Origin: Massilia phosphatilytica
Lineage (GTDB): Bacteria > Pseudomonadota > Gammaproteobacteria > Burkholderiales > Burkholderiaceae_D
Assembly: GCF_002968015.1 (NCBI RefSeq)
Contig: NZ_PUIP01000009.1
Coordinates: 124,001-188,000 of the forward strand
Length of the DNA stretch: 64,000 nucleotides
Direction of reading: 5' to 3'
This document shows positions 43,896 to 54,345 of this stretch, piece by piece. Made by a program: the position numbers and the translations under genes. Position 1 is the stretch's first letter. The number at the start of each line of letters is the position of its first letter. Below the pieces are notes generated by a model. It did no database searches and was not told the origin of the DNA. It worked only from the letters and a program-made list of their open reading frames with translations.

Positions 43896-44751
43896 CGAAC
43901 GCGCCCTGGCGTTCCGCTGCGACGACGCGGCACTGGTCGGCATCGCGTCCGTGCCGGCGGCGCCGTGCGCGCGCGGCGTGCTGATCGTCGTCGGCGGTCC
44001 GCAATACCGCGTCGGCAGCCACCGCCAGTTCGCCCTGCTGGCGCGCGATCTCGCCGCGCACGGCATCGCCGCCATGCGCTTCGATTACCGAGGCATGGGC
44101 GACAGCGACGGCGACGAACGCGATTTCGAAACGATCCAGGACGACATCCGCGCCGCGCTCGACGCCTTCGTCGGGGCCGTACCTGGCCTGTCCGACGTCG
44201 TGCTGTGGGGCTTGTGCGACGGCGCGTCGGCGGCCGCGATGTATGCGCCAAGCGACGCGCGCGTGCGCGGGCTCGTGCTGCTGAACCCCTGGGTGCGCAC
44301 GGACGACGGCGTCGCCCGCACGACATTGAAATACCATTACCGCGACCGCCTGCGCGACCCCGCCTTCTGGCGCAAGCTGGTGCGCGGGCAGTTCGACTAC
44401 GCGGGCTCGCTCGCGTCGATGCTGAAACTCGTGCGCACCGCGCTTTCGAGTCGACCGGCGGGCCGTCCGACGTCGGAAGATGGACCGGCATCGCTCCCCG
44501 AGCGCATGCGCCGGGGCCTGCACGCGTTCGGCGGCGACACCCTGCTGGTGATCGGCGGCGCCGACCTGACGGGACGGGAGTTCTGCGATGTGGCCGGATC
44601 GACGCCGGCCTGGAAGCGCCTCCTCGCCGCGCCGCGCGTGTCGTGGCGCCGCATCGAGGACGCCGACCACACGTTCTCGCGCCGCGCCTGGCGCGACCAG
44701 GTGGCCGAGTGGACCCGCGAATGGGTCAAGGCTTTGCCAGGCACTCCGTAA
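43885..44751 (+). CDS. Alpha/beta hydrolase 1, exosortase A-associated (TIGR03100-like)
   Basis: This 288-residue alpha/beta-hydrolase has GGPQYRVGSHRQFALLAR, FDYRGMGDSDGD and the elbow LWGLCDGASAA, in which Cys replaces the usual Ser nucleophile. A late DADHTF-like segment (EDADHTFSRRA) supplies the predicted catalytic His. It probably acts as a thioesterase or acyl-transfer enzyme on the product carried by the nearby carrier protein (inference). Its 3' end overlaps by 26 bases with the convergent beta-helix gene. Confidence 0.82.
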   Translation: MSYDERALAFRCDDAALVGIASVPAAPCARGVLIVVGGPQYRVGSHRQFALLARDLAAHGIAAMRFDYRGMGDSDGDERDFETIQDDIRAALDAFVGAVPGLSDVVLWGLCDGASAAAMYAPSDARVRGLVLLNPWVRTDDGVARTTLKYHYRDRLRDPAFWRKLVRGQFDYAGSLASMLKLVRTALSSRPAGRPTSEDGPASLPERMRRGLHAFGGDTLLVIGGADLTGREFCDVAGSTPAWKRLLAAPRVSWRRIEDADHTFSRRAWRDQVAEWTREWVKALPGTP

Positions 44752-46174
44752 AGCGGGCGAACGCGCCGTACGCCGCAGGCGCGGCGCGGCGCGTGCCGCA
44801 CAGGTCGAGTGCCCCGGCCGGCCGTTCTCCCTCATCCGCCTCGGCGCGCAGCGGCGCGCCGTCGCGCCAGGCAAAATCACCGGCTGCGGGCGCACGGAAC
44901 AGGCCGCGCACCGGATGGCTGCCCAGGTAGGCGCGCCACAGCGGCGTCGCGCGATTGTCCCCGAGGTGCAGGATGCCGCCGTCGCGCCCGCGGATCGGGC
45001 CGTCGACGAGGTTGCCGTCCACCACCGCGCTGCTGGCCGGATAGCGGACATCGATGCCGGTCGTGTCGACGAGCGTGTTATCGAAGACCTTGCTGCCCGC
45101 CGCTTCGTTCAGGTAGATGCCCGCATCGGAGCAGCCGACGATCAGGTTGGCGCGCAAGGTGCTGCCCTCCTGTTCCGTGATGCAGCGGCTGTCGCGGCAG
45201 AATTCGCTCCCCGTGCCACCGCCGCCCAGCGACAGGCCAACGCGCTGTCCCGGCAGGCCGCGCAGCACCTGCTCGCACCACACGACGTTGCGCTCGAAGA
45301 CGTTGTTCTTGCCGCCGCCCTTGGCGAACGCCCCGTAGCTGACCAGGTTGCCTTCGCCCTTGACGAAATCCGTGATCAGGTTCGCGCGCAGCGTCCAGCC
45401 GCTGGCCGCCACGAGGTCGACGGGCGTCACCGGCTTCGTGGTCGCGCGCGCGTGCGTGGCCGCCAGGGTCGTGTACTCGATCAGGCCGTCGTCCGGAAAG
45501 CGGCCGCCGGCGCCATTGATCTTGATGTGCGCGTTGAAGTCACGGATCGTGTTGTTGACGCTCGCGAAGTGATGGCCGTTGCCGACGACGTGGAAGGCGT
45601 GTTCGCAGTCGTCGTCGGCCCGGCACACGCCGTCGATGTTCAGGTTTTCGAAGCGCCAGTACGGCGCACCGACGACGAAGCCCTCGAGCGTCTCGAGTTC
45701 GATGTGCACGGTTCCCGGCTGTGCCGCGCGCACGACGATGGGCGCGTCGGCCCGGCCGGGACGCGGCACGTCGATGCCCTTGCCCTGGAACCGGTAGGTG
45801 CCCGGCGCCAGGGTGATGACGTCGCCCGGCGCCGCCTGCAGGAGCGCCGCGCGCAGCGCCTCGGGAGTCGCGACCTGGATGCCGGCGCCGTCCTGGCCGA
45901 CCGGCTGCGGCCGGGCGCCGGCGACGAGCGCAAGCTGCGCCGGCGGCACGTCCGCGCTGCCCCGGTCGAGCGACGTCAGGATGGCGGCGACCCGGCGGCC
46001 CGTGTTCTCGATGAGGGGGTTGTGGCCGCTGCTGCGTTTCTCGATGTACGGCGCGAGCGTGCGCGGCGCGCGGCCGACGTGGTCGATGGCGGCCAGCAGT
46101 ACGCCGCCCGACACGATGGCGAGCACGCCCGCCGCGAGCAGGCCGCGGCGCGCCAGCTTTGCCGCCGCGGTCAC
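44726..46174 (-). CDS. Right-handed beta-helix protein downstream of prsR
   Basis: This 482-residue protein has an N-terminal membrane anchor or uncleaved signal (LARRGLLAAGVLAIVSGGVLL). It then has the parallel beta-helix entry motif LQAAPGDVITLAPGTYRF and Asn-rich turns repeated along the chain (FENLNIDG, VNNTIRDFN, SDAGIYLNEAAG). Such folds occur in polysaccharide lyases and epimerases; no catalytic residues could be identified with confidence. The start is a GTG overlapping the PrsR stop (GTGA), so the two are coupled. This placement suggests an envelope enzyme or glycan-binding protein under the same control. Confidence 0.7.
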   Translation of the reverse strand: MTAAAKLARRGLLAAGVLAIVSGGVLLAAIDHVGRAPRTLAPYIEKRSSGHNPLIENTGRRVAAILTSLDRGSADVPPAQLALVAGARPQPVGQDGAGIQVATPEALRAALLQAAPGDVITLAPGTYRFQGKGIDVPRPGRADAPIVVRAAQPGTVHIELETLEGFVVGAPYWRFENLNIDGVCRADDDCEHAFHVVGNGHHFASVNNTIRDFNAHIKINGAGGRFPDDGLIEYTTLAATHARATTKPVTPVDLVAASGWTLRANLITDFVKGEGNLVSYGAFAKGGGKNNVFERNVVWCEQVLRGLPGQRVGLSLGGGGTGSEFCRDSRCITEQEGSTLRANLIVGCSDAGIYLNEAAGSKVFDNTLVDTTGIDVRYPASSAVVDGNLVDGPIRGRDGGILHLGDNRATPLWRAYLGSHPVRGLFRAPAAGDFAWRDGAPLRAEADEGERPAGALDLCGTRRAAPAAYGAFARFTECLAKP

Positions 46175-47532
46175 GCGCTGGCCTTGATGCCGTGACGTCC
46201 CATCAGGTCGTACAAGGTAGGCCGGCTGACGCCCAGCATTTCGGACGCCTTGACGATGTTCCCGTCCGTGCGCGCGAGCGCGCGGGCGATGGCCTTGTAC
46301 TCGGCTTCGTCGCGCACCTGGCGCAAGTTCAGCGGCTCTTCCTCGGCGCCCGTGTCGGGCAGGCCGAGATCGTCGGCGACGATGGTGTTCGCGTCGGCCA
46401 TGATGACGGCGCGCTTGATGCAGTTTTCCATCTCGCGCACGTTGCCGGGCCATTGGTAGGCTTCGATCGCGGCGAGCGCGTCCGGCGCGAAGTGCAGCGA
46501 CGCGCGCGACTCCTGCGCACAGAACTTGTTCTTGAAGTGATGCGCCAGCAGCGCCGCATCGCCTTCGCGCTGGCGCAGCGGCGGGATCGTCACGACGATT
46601 TCCGACAGGCGGTAATACAAGTCTTCGCGGAAGCGGCCCTGTGCGCACAAGTCCTTCAGCTTCTGGTGCGTCGCGCAGACGATGCGCACGTCGACGGGAA
46701 TCTCTTCGTGCCCGCCGATGCGCTCGATCACGCGCTCCTGCAAAAAGCGCAGGAGCTTGGCCTGCAGTGCCATCGGCAGGTCGCCGACTTCGTCGAGGAA
46801 GAACGTGCCGCCGTGGGCCAGTTCGACCTTGCCCTTGGTCTGCTTGGCCGCGCCCGTGAAGGCGCCCTTTTCGTAGCCGAACAACTCGCTCTCGAGCAGG
46901 TTTTCCGGAATCGCCGCGCAGTTGATCGCCATGAAGCGCTCCTTCGCGCGCGGCGACAGCGCGTGGATGGCGCGCGCCAGCACCTCTTTACCGGTACCGG
47001 ATTCGCCCAGCAGCATGACGGACGCGGACGTCGGCGCCACCTTCTCGATGGTGCGGCAGACTTTTGACATCCCCGGGTCGCGCGAGATCACGCCGGCCAG
47101 TGGCGAATCGGCCTGCGACTGCTGCATGCGGCGGTTTTCCTGCTGCAGGTTGTGCAGGAAGAAGGCGCGCTGGATCACGAGATTCAGCACTTCCGGATCG
47201 ACCGGCTTCTGGTGGAAATCGTAGGCGCCCATGCCGATCGCCTTGACGGCGTTGGCGTGGTCCTGGTTGCCCGTCAGGACGATCACGCGCGTGTCCGGGG
47301 CCAGCGCCAGGATCTGCTGCAGCGTGGCCAGGCCTTCGGTCGAGCCGTCCGGATCGGGCGGCAGGCCCAGGTCCATCGTGCAGACGGCCGGCTCGTGGCG
47401 GCGGATCTGCGCCAGCGCCGCCTCGCGGTCGCCGGCCACCACCACGTCGTAGGCGTCCAGGCTCCAGCGCAACTGCTTCTGCAGGCCCGGGTCGTCTTCG
47501 ATGATCAACAGCTTGGGTTTTTGTTGGGTCAT
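46171..47532 (-). CDS. prsR: PEP-CTERM-box response regulator PrsR (NtrC-type)
   Basis: This 453-residue regulator has a receiver domain with the acidic pair EDD and predicted phospho-acceptor Asp54 (CTMDLGLPP). The sigma-54 AAA+ domain has Walker A GESGTGKE (176-183), the sigma-54 contact loop GAFTGA (about 223-228) and FFLDEVGDL. The C-terminal Fis-type helix-turn-helix is [18 protein letters not shown]. It should bind upstream enhancers and activate RpoN promoters when phosphorylated by PrsK, which is encoded 11 bases upstream. Four RpoN-like promoters are visible in this window. Confidence 0.95.
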   Translation of the reverse strand: MTQQKPKLLIIEDDPGLQKQLRWSLDAYDVVVAGDREAALAQIRRHEPAVCTMDLGLPPDPDGSTEGLATLQQILALAPDTRVIVLTGNQDHANAVKAIGMGAYDFHQKPVDPEVLNLVIQRAFFLHNLQQENRRMQQSQADSPLAGVISRDPGMSKVCRTIEKVAPTSASVMLLGESGTGKEVLARAIHALSPRAKERFMAINCAAIPENLLESELFGYEKGAFTGAAKQTKGKVELAHGGTFFLDEVGDLPMALQAKLLRFLQERVIERIGGHEEIPVDVRIVCATHQKLKDLCAQGRFREDLYYRLSEIVVTIPPLRQREGDAALLAHHFKNKFCAQESRASLHFAPDALAAIEAYQWPGNVREMENCIKRAVIMADANTIVADDLGLPDTGAEEEPLNLRQVRDEAEYKAIARALARTDGNIVKASEMLGVSRPTLYDLMGRHGIKASA

Positions 47533-47543
47533 GGTGTCTTCTT

Positions 47544-49658
47544 TCAGGCGATTGTCGCGGCGGCCGCAACACGGTGCAGCGGCAGGACGACCTTGAACGT
47601 GGTGCCGAGACCGGGTTGGCTGGTCACTTCCAGCGCCCCGCCCAGCTCAGTGATGTATTCGCGGCTCTCGAACACGCCGATGCCCATGCCGGCCGACTTG
47701 GTCGAGTCGAATGGCTTGAACAGGCGCTCGCGGATGAAGTCTTCAGTCATGCCTTCGCCGGTGTCCGTGATCTCGACCTCGACGGCGTTCTCGTGCCCGC
47801 CGGTCGCCGGTCCGACGCGGACCATCACGTTGCCGTCGCGCGGCGTGGCTTCGATTGCGTTCTGGATCAGGTGGCCGAGCACGCGCTCCAGGCGCTCGCG
47901 GTCGGCCAGCACCCGCAAGTCCGCCTGCTCGACGAGCAGTTGCGGATGCGGTTCAAACGCACTCTTGAGAGCCAGCGCCTGGCGCACGACGTCGTCGACG
48001 GCCAGCGGCTGCGGCTTGTCGGCATTCTCGCTGCGCGACAGCTTTTGCAGCAGCAGCTTCATTTTCTGCACGGAGTGGTTCAGCGTCTCCAGCATGTCGC
48101 GCTGGAATTCGGGGTTGTCCTTGTGCTTCTCCGCGTTCGCGTTCATCAGCGACAGCTGGGCGACGAGATTCTTGAGGTCGTGCACGACGAACGTCGACAT
48201 GCGGTTGAACGACTCGAACTGGCGCGCCACCATCAGCGCGTTGGCCGCGTCTTCCTGCGCGAGGTAGCTGGCGGCCTGGCTGCCGGCGATCTCCAGCAGG
48301 TCGATGATTTCCCAGTTCAGTTTCACCGGGCTGCGTGCGCGCTGCAGCACGACGAAGCCGAACAGTTTTTCCTGCAGCATCAACGGCACGACGAGCCAGC
48401 GGCGCGGGGCGTCCAGCAGCCAGTCGGGCAATGCGAGACCTTCGTACTTGTCGGGGCGCGCAAGATATTCGTCGACGTCGACGACCCACTGCGTGCTTTC
48501 CAGGAAGCGGCAGAACGGCGCGTTGGCCGGCTCGGCCACGTGGGTGTCGACTGTCGGCCAGCCCGCCATCACCGTGAAGCCGCCGCCGGCATCGCGCTGC
48601 CACAGCGTGCCGCCGGGGCTTTCGACGAGGACGGCCAGCGCCTGGATCGCGCGCTCGCCCAGGTTCGGACCGCGCTCGGACAGCGTGCGCGTGAAGCGCA
48701 TCCACTCTTCGCGGTAATCGTAGTTGTAGCGGTAGAAGTGCTTGCTGATCGTGACCTTCAGCCAGGAGCGCGCCGTGCCGGAGAACAGGATCACGCCCAG
48801 CAGGGAGATGGCACCGAACAGGAAAACGGTCTGCATCACCGTGCCCCAGCTGCCGCCCACGTAGCGCAGGTAGTAGCCGACCGAGCCCATGGCCAGCAGG
48901 TAGATCGCGGAACCGAACAGCGCGGCCGAATGGAAGACGACGCGGCGCGACACGGCGAACGACGTCGTCCACGACTTGCGGCGCGTGATCGACAGCGCGA
49001 TCAGCGGCACGGTCAGCGCGTTGACGACGCCGCGCGCCGTCCACAGGTCCGGACTCAGTTTGCGGAACAGCAGCGCGTTGCTGTACATGTAGAAGTCGTA
49101 GGCAAACATGCCGCCGATGCCCAGGCAGACGAACTTGATCGCCCAGCGCTCCTCGATGGTCTTGTTGCGGTAGACCTGCTCGACGAGCAGCATCCCGTAC
49201 ACGGACAGGCCGACGTAGCCGATCAGGATGGGCAGGCCGAGCGCGGGCAGGAATTCGTTGTTCCAGTGGGCGATGCCGACGCCGGCCAGCAGCAGCAGGT
49301 AGACGCATCCCGCCGCCAGCAGCGCCGGGCGCGGCGCGGGGAAGCGTCCCAGGATCAGGCGTGCCGGCATGCCGTCCGCTTCGCTGCGCCAGTGTCCGAG
49401 CAGGGCCACGAGGAACAGCGACCAGGCGCCGTCGCGCAGCACTTCGAGCGCGGCCGTGCCCGTGTTCCACAGGATCTCGCGGGCCGCATCCAGGCCCAGC
49501 GCCGCGGCCCACGCAGCCGTCGCCAGGCAGGCCGCGCTCAGTGTGCCGCGCTGGACACGGCCGTGCCAGCCCGACAGGACCGACAGGCCCAGTGCGAGGA
49601 AGCCGATGGCGGCCAGTGCGTAGCTGGAAGCAGCGATATTGATCACATTACTGGGCAC
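47544..49658 (-). CDS. prsK: XrtA/PEP-CTERM-system histidine kinase PrsK
   Basis: This 704-residue sensor kinase has an N-terminal integral-membrane region of about 280 residues with eight or so helices, then a GAF-like domain (about 320-470). The dimerisation helix carries the predicted phospho-accepting His493 in VVHDLKNLVAQL. The ATPase domain has NAIEATP (N box), EVEITDTGEGM (G1) and GMGIGVFESREYI (G2). It phosphorylates PrsR. The ligand sensed by the membrane part is unknown. The GTG start has only a weak ribosome site, so the exact N-terminus is uncertain. It sits 19 bases after the priming glycosyltransferase gene. Confidence 0.94.
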   Translation of the reverse strand: MPSNVINIAASSYALAAIGFLALGLSVLSGWHGRVQRGTLSAACLATAAWAAALGLDAAREILWNTGTAALEVLRDGAWSLFLVALLGHWRSEADGMPARLILGRFPAPRPALLAAGCVYLLLLAGVGIAHWNNEFLPALGLPILIGYVGLSVYGMLLVEQVYRNKTIEERWAIKFVCLGIGGMFAYDFYMYSNALLFRKLSPDLWTARGVVNALTVPLIALSITRRKSWTTSFAVSRRVVFHSAALFGSAIYLLAMGSVGYYLRYVGGSWGTVMQTVFLFGAISLLGVILFSGTARSWLKVTISKHFYRYNYDYREEWMRFTRTLSERGPNLGERAIQALAVLVESPGGTLWQRDAGGGFTVMAGWPTVDTHVAEPANAPFCRFLESTQWVVDVDEYLARPDKYEGLALPDWLLDAPRRWLVVPLMLQEKLFGFVVLQRARSPVKLNWEIIDLLEIAGSQAASYLAQEDAANALMVARQFESFNRMSTFVVHDLKNLVAQLSLMNANAEKHKDNPEFQRDMLETLNHSVQKMKLLLQKLSRSENADKPQPLAVDDVVRQALALKSAFEPHPQLLVEQADLRVLADRERLERVLGHLIQNAIEATPRDGNVMVRVGPATGGHENAVEVEITDTGEGMTEDFIRERLFKPFDSTKSAGMGIGVFESREYITELGGALEVTSQPGLGTTFKVVLPLHRVAAAATIA

Positions 49659-49677
49659 GATTCGGCCGCAGGGAACA

Positions 49678-51084
49678 TCAGCGTCCGCTGCGGAACAGGA
49701 CGACCTTCAGGGTATCGATCAGGATCAGGACGTCCAGGAACAGGCTGTTGTTCTTCACGTAGTACAGATCGTACTGCAGCTTCTGCAGCGCGTCCTCGGC
49801 CGACGAGCCGTAGCCGTAGCGCACCTGGGCCCAGCCGGTGATGCCCGGCTTGACGCTGTGGCGCACGTTGTAATACGGGACCACTTCGATCAACTGGTCG
49901 ACGAAGTACTGGCGCTCCGGGCGCGGGCCCACGAACGACATGTCGCCCTTGAGCACATTGAGCACCTGCGGCAGCTCGTCGATACGCGTCTTGCGCATGA
50001 AATTGCCGACGCGCGTGATGCGCGGATCGTTTTGCTGCGCCCACTGCGGCTTGCCGCCCTTTTCCGCGTCCGTGCGCATGCTGCGGAATTTGTGGACGAA
50101 GAACGCGGCGCCATCCTTGCCGACCCGTTCCTGCGAATAGAACACGGGGCCCCGGTCTTCCAGCTTGACGGCCAGCGCCGCCAGCAGCATCAGCGGGAGC
50201 GTCAGCACCATGATGATCAGGCTGCAAACGATGTCGAAGCTGCGCTTCATGAACGTGCGCACGAAGCTCTGGTCGAAGCCGCCGCCGAACACGAGCCACG
50301 ACGGCTGCAGCGAATCGACGCGGATCTGGCAAGTCTCGCGCTCGAAGAACGTGGCGGCGTCCGTCACCTTGAAGCCCTGCAGCTTGCACTCGAGGAGATC
50401 CTTGATCGGGAAGCCGCCGCGGCGGTTCTGCACGGAGACGACGATTTCCTCGACGTTGTACTGGCGCGCCAGCGCGACGAGCGATTCGCCCTCGCGCGAC
50501 TTCAGGAGACTGGTCGACGGCACGCACAGTTCCTCGGTCGGCGTCGGCACGAAGCCGGCGATGTTGTAGCGGTGGTAGCTGGTGCTCTGCATGGCCAGGT
50601 CGCTGCATTCCTTGGCGAGCGGGCCGCTGCCCAGGAACAGGATGCGGGTCTCCAGGAAGCGCAGCTCGGACGACTTGAAGAACACCATGCGCGCCAGGAA
50701 GATGCCGCCGGCGGCGAGGCCGAACACGAGCGCCATGATGCCGCGGCCGAAATACAGGTCGGGCGCCACGTAGAACACCAGCGTCAGGATCAGGAAGCCC
50801 ATCAGGAACGACGGCATCAGCTTCATGAAGAACGGATGGCGCAGGCCTTCGTTGAAGTCGAGCTGGTACATGCCCATCGCGCTCATGCTGAAGATGATCG
50901 CGGCGGTAAAGGCGATAGCGGACGTAAAGAAATGATGGTCGAGGCTGGGCAGGGATGCGTTCTGGCCCAGTTCCATGAACCGCACCGTCGCGCCGATGTA
51001 GGCTGCGCCAAGCAGCACCAACACTTCGACGAACAGCAGGACGAATACGATCTTCGACACATAGTGATTAGAAATCCTAAGCAC
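49678..51084 (-). CDS. XrtA/PEP-CTERM-system priming sugar transferase (TIGR03013-like)
   Basis: This 468-residue polyisoprenyl-phosphate hexose-1-phosphate transferase has several N-terminal membrane helices and a central Rossmann-like region. The C-terminal bacterial sugar transferase domain has FYSQERVGKDGAAFFVHKFR, SMRTDAE and RKTRIDELPQVLNVL. It would start the repeat unit by loading a sugar phosphate onto undecaprenyl phosphate. The GTG chosen follows GGAGG, and the longer frame upstream lacks support. It heads the minus-strand unit that continues with prsK, prsR and a beta-helix gene. Confidence 0.92.
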   Translation of the reverse strand: MLRISNHYVSKIVFVLLFVEVLVLLGAAYIGATVRFMELGQNASLPSLDHHFFTSAIAFTAAIIFSMSAMGMYQLDFNEGLRHPFFMKLMPSFLMGFLILTLVFYVAPDLYFGRGIMALVFGLAAGGIFLARMVFFKSSELRFLETRILFLGSGPLAKECSDLAMQSTSYHRYNIAGFVPTPTEELCVPSTSLLKSREGESLVALARQYNVEEIVVSVQNRRGGFPIKDLLECKLQGFKVTDAATFFERETCQIRVDSLQPSWLVFGGGFDQSFVRTFMKRSFDIVCSLIIMVLTLPLMLLAALAVKLEDRGPVFYSQERVGKDGAAFFVHKFRSMRTDAEKGGKPQWAQQNDPRITRVGNFMRKTRIDELPQVLNVLKGDMSFVGPRPERQYFVDQLIEVVPYYNVRHSVKPGITGWAQVRYGYGSSAEDALQKLQYDLYYVKNNSLFLDVLILIDTLKVVLFRSGR

Positions 51085-51289
51085 AATTGCCTCCGGTGTA
51101 GCTGTTATTGCTGACTTGCACAACCAATGGTTGAACCGGGAGACGCGTAGGCGTTCCCAAAAGATTTTGACTCAAGGAAATAGGATAGGGCCAAGAATAG
51201 CCAGGAACTGTTATTGTCATCATTACATGCAAACGGCAAGGCTCGGGGTCCAAGCAGCCTGCTCTCGGCACGACCCATCGAATAGTCAC

Positions 51290-51311
51290 GGCATCCGCAG
51301 TTGCGGATGCC
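51290..51311 (-). terminator. Perfect hairpin after the nucleotide-sugar dehydrogenase gene
   Basis: GGCATCCGCA and TGCGGATGCC form a 10-bp inverted repeat with almost no loop, 10 bases past the minus-strand stop codon. No T-run follows on either strand, so termination would be weak or Rho-assisted. Confidence 0.35.
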
Positions 51312-51320
51312 GGCGATACA

Positions 51321-52610
<1,290 letters not shown>

Positions 52611-52939
52611 ATTGATTCCGTTCCGCTTGGTTGCTATTACGATAACTTTGAGTCAGCACGGAAAACGCCTGCGCGCCAGACGAGTCACCTCGTCTGGCCG
52701 ACAACGGCGCCTTACGCCATCGTCGTTTGCAAACCAACGTTCACACCGTGGGAGCCAACCTGATTTTCACGAATCCTCACCGCCGTGCTGATGAGATAAT
52801 AACATTTTATCGATTACAAGTTAGCAACAAGACATACCGTGCGCATGAAACGCAGCTCCGAGAACAGCAGAATAAGTGGCTGCGGTCTAAACAGGCAAGC
52901 AATACCGTGTCTTGACGCGCTCGAGTGTTGTAAGCATGG
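52611..52939. other. Leader region of the dehydrogenase gene
   Basis: This 329-base gap between two minus-strand genes is AT-rich at 52790-52940. It holds one perfect hairpin (52675-52698). No gene is supported. A TGAACGT-N4-TTGCA sequence on the minus strand at 52727-52742 has a good -12 but a broken -24 sigma-54 box. Confidence 0.5.
52675..52698 (-). promoter_or_regulatory. Perfect 10-bp hairpin in the dehydrogenase leader
   Basis: GCCAGACGAG-TCAC-CTCGTCTGGC is an exact inverted repeat with a four-base loop, 65-88 bases upstream of the dehydrogenase ATG. It is too far from the preceding gene end (about 240 bases) to be its terminator, and no T-run follows. An RNA structure or operator is possible. 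Confidence 0.35.
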
Positions 52940-53923
52940 TTATTGAACGCTCGTAACTTGTCGTAATGCTATGCTTTCCGGGTAAGCGCCGCTGCTACCG
53001 GCGTCGAGGTTCAGGAACGCAGCGCGGCCGGACTTGCTGCGCTCGCGATTGGCGGCGATGGTCGCCTTGTCGATCCCGGACAACAGGCGGACCTTGGCCA
53101 GCTGCAGTTTGACGTCCTGCATGTTCACGCGCGCCAGCGCATAGCCGAGGTGGGCGAACACCGACACCCACTCGCGGCCGAACGAGAAATGCGTGTTCGG
53201 GTTCGAGCTGCGCGCGATGACTTCGCGCCGGAAGGTTTCACCGGACTCGAAGAATTTGCTGGGCGGACGCTGTTCGCGGTCATGATAGATACGCGACGTG
53301 GGCAGGACGCCCAGTTTCAGCTTGTGGAATTGCAGGCGCTGCGTGTAATTGTCATCCTCGCCGTAATGGAAGAACGACGGGCTGAAGCCGCCCACCTTTT
53401 CCAGGCATTCGCGTGTCACCAGCCAGGCGGCGGCATTCACGAAGCCGACGTCGTACACGTCCTTTACCCGGCCGAGATAGATGTCCGAGTACAAGCCCCG
53501 GCACTTGTTCGGCCCGATGTAATTCGAAAAACCGTAGTCGAGGCCATCGCCGGCGCCGTTCAGGTGCATCGGGCTGATGACGCCGTAGGCCGGCTGGCGC
53601 TGGTGCGCCTCGACGAGCTTCTGCACCGCGTCCGGATCGATCCAGGCATCCTGGTTGAGCAGGAAGACATAGTCCGCGCCGCGCTGGTACGCCAGTTCCA
53701 TGCCGATGTTGTTGGCCTTGCCGAAGCCGTGGTTCTTGCCGGTATTGACGACCTCCACTTCCGGATACTCGGCCGCGATGCGCGCCAGCGTATCGTCCTG
53801 CGACCCATTGTCGATCACGATCGTGTGAAGGGGCACGGTCGACTTGCGCAGGCTGGAAAAGCACGGCGTCACCCACTTGGAACCGTTGTAGGTCACTATG
53901 ATCACAAACACCTTGGCGCTCAT
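52940..53923 (-). CDS. GT2-family glycosyltransferase
   Basis: This 327-residue GT-A enzyme has FVIIVTYNGSKWVTPCFSSL at the start, TIVIDNGSQDDT (nucleotide-binding Asp), and YVFLLNQDAWIDPD (metal-binding NQDAW, a DxD variant). GFVNAAAWLVTRECLEKVGGF is the typical acceptor-loop block of rhamnosyl- or galactofuranosyl-like transferases. There is no membrane anchor. A longer frame extends 96 bases upstream, but the ATG with GAGGA is preferred. It is a minus-strand gene between the dehydrogenase and the tRNA. Confidence 0.88.
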   Translation of the reverse strand: MSAKVFVIIVTYNGSKWVTPCFSSLRKSTVPLHTIVIDNGSQDDTLARIAAEYPEVEVVNTGKNHGFGKANNIGMELAYQRGADYVFLLNQDAWIDPDAVQKLVEAHQRQPAYGVISPMHLNGAGDGLDYGFSNYIGPNKCRGLYSDIYLGRVKDVYDVGFVNAAAWLVTRECLEKVGGFSPSFFHYGEDDNYTQRLQFHKLKLGVLPTSRIYHDREQRPPSKFFESGETFRREVIARSSNPNTHFSFGREWVSVFAHLGYALARVNMQDVKLQLAKVRLLSGIDKATIAANRERSKSGRAAFLNLDAGSSGAYPESIALRQVTSVQ

Positions 53924-54077
53924 CGTCGTCCTCGTTGAAATGGCTGGAAAATCGGCGCCGGCCGGCGGTCGCGGCGCAATGTCGAATGTTGACACATGTG
54001 CAGCAAATCCGAAAGGCAACGGACACTATCACGTGCAGGCACGTTGCAGCGCACAAACGGGGAGAGGAAGGAAGGCA

Positions 54078-54153
54078 TGGCGCGGCTGGCGGGGATCGAA
54101 CCCACGACCCTTGGCTTCGGAGGCCAATACTCTATCCACTGAGCTACAGCCGC
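54078..54153 (-). tRNA. tRNA-Arg (anticodon CCG)
   Basis: Read on the minus strand, this 76-base cloverleaf has a 7-bp acceptor stem (GCGGCTG with CAGCCGC), discriminator G and encoded CCA. The D-arm is GCTCAGTGGATAGAG, the anticodon stem TTGGC/GCCAA surrounds loop CTCCGAA with anticodon CCG, and the T-arm loop is TTCGATC. No integrase or duplicated 3' fragment is visible beside it. Confidence 0.96.
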
Positions 54154-54232
54154 GCTGGTCGAAGTGATGCGAAGGATACAGTCTTTCCCGAGCGTCGTCT
54201 ATGGCAACCCGCCGCTCCAGTGGGAAATTGCG

Positions 54233-54261
54233 TTTCCACCAAGTGTCTTTGGGTCTATAAT
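54233..54261 (+). promoter_or_regulatory. Sigma-70 promoter of the cytochrome gene
   Basis: TTTCCA and TATAAT are separated by exactly 17 bases, about 85 bases before the cytochrome ATG and divergent from the tRNA. Confidence 0.55.
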
Positions 54262-54345
54262 CGCCCGGCGGCATTGCATATAAATAAGTATTCCACGTAT
54301 TCCGCAGGGCAGAAGCAGGTTTTTTTAATTTGTATTAAGGAAATC

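Noticed and set aside
54078..54153. tRNA-Arg as an integration site for a genomic island
   Set aside because: No integrase, no duplicated tRNA 3' end and no direct repeat was seen on either side within the window.
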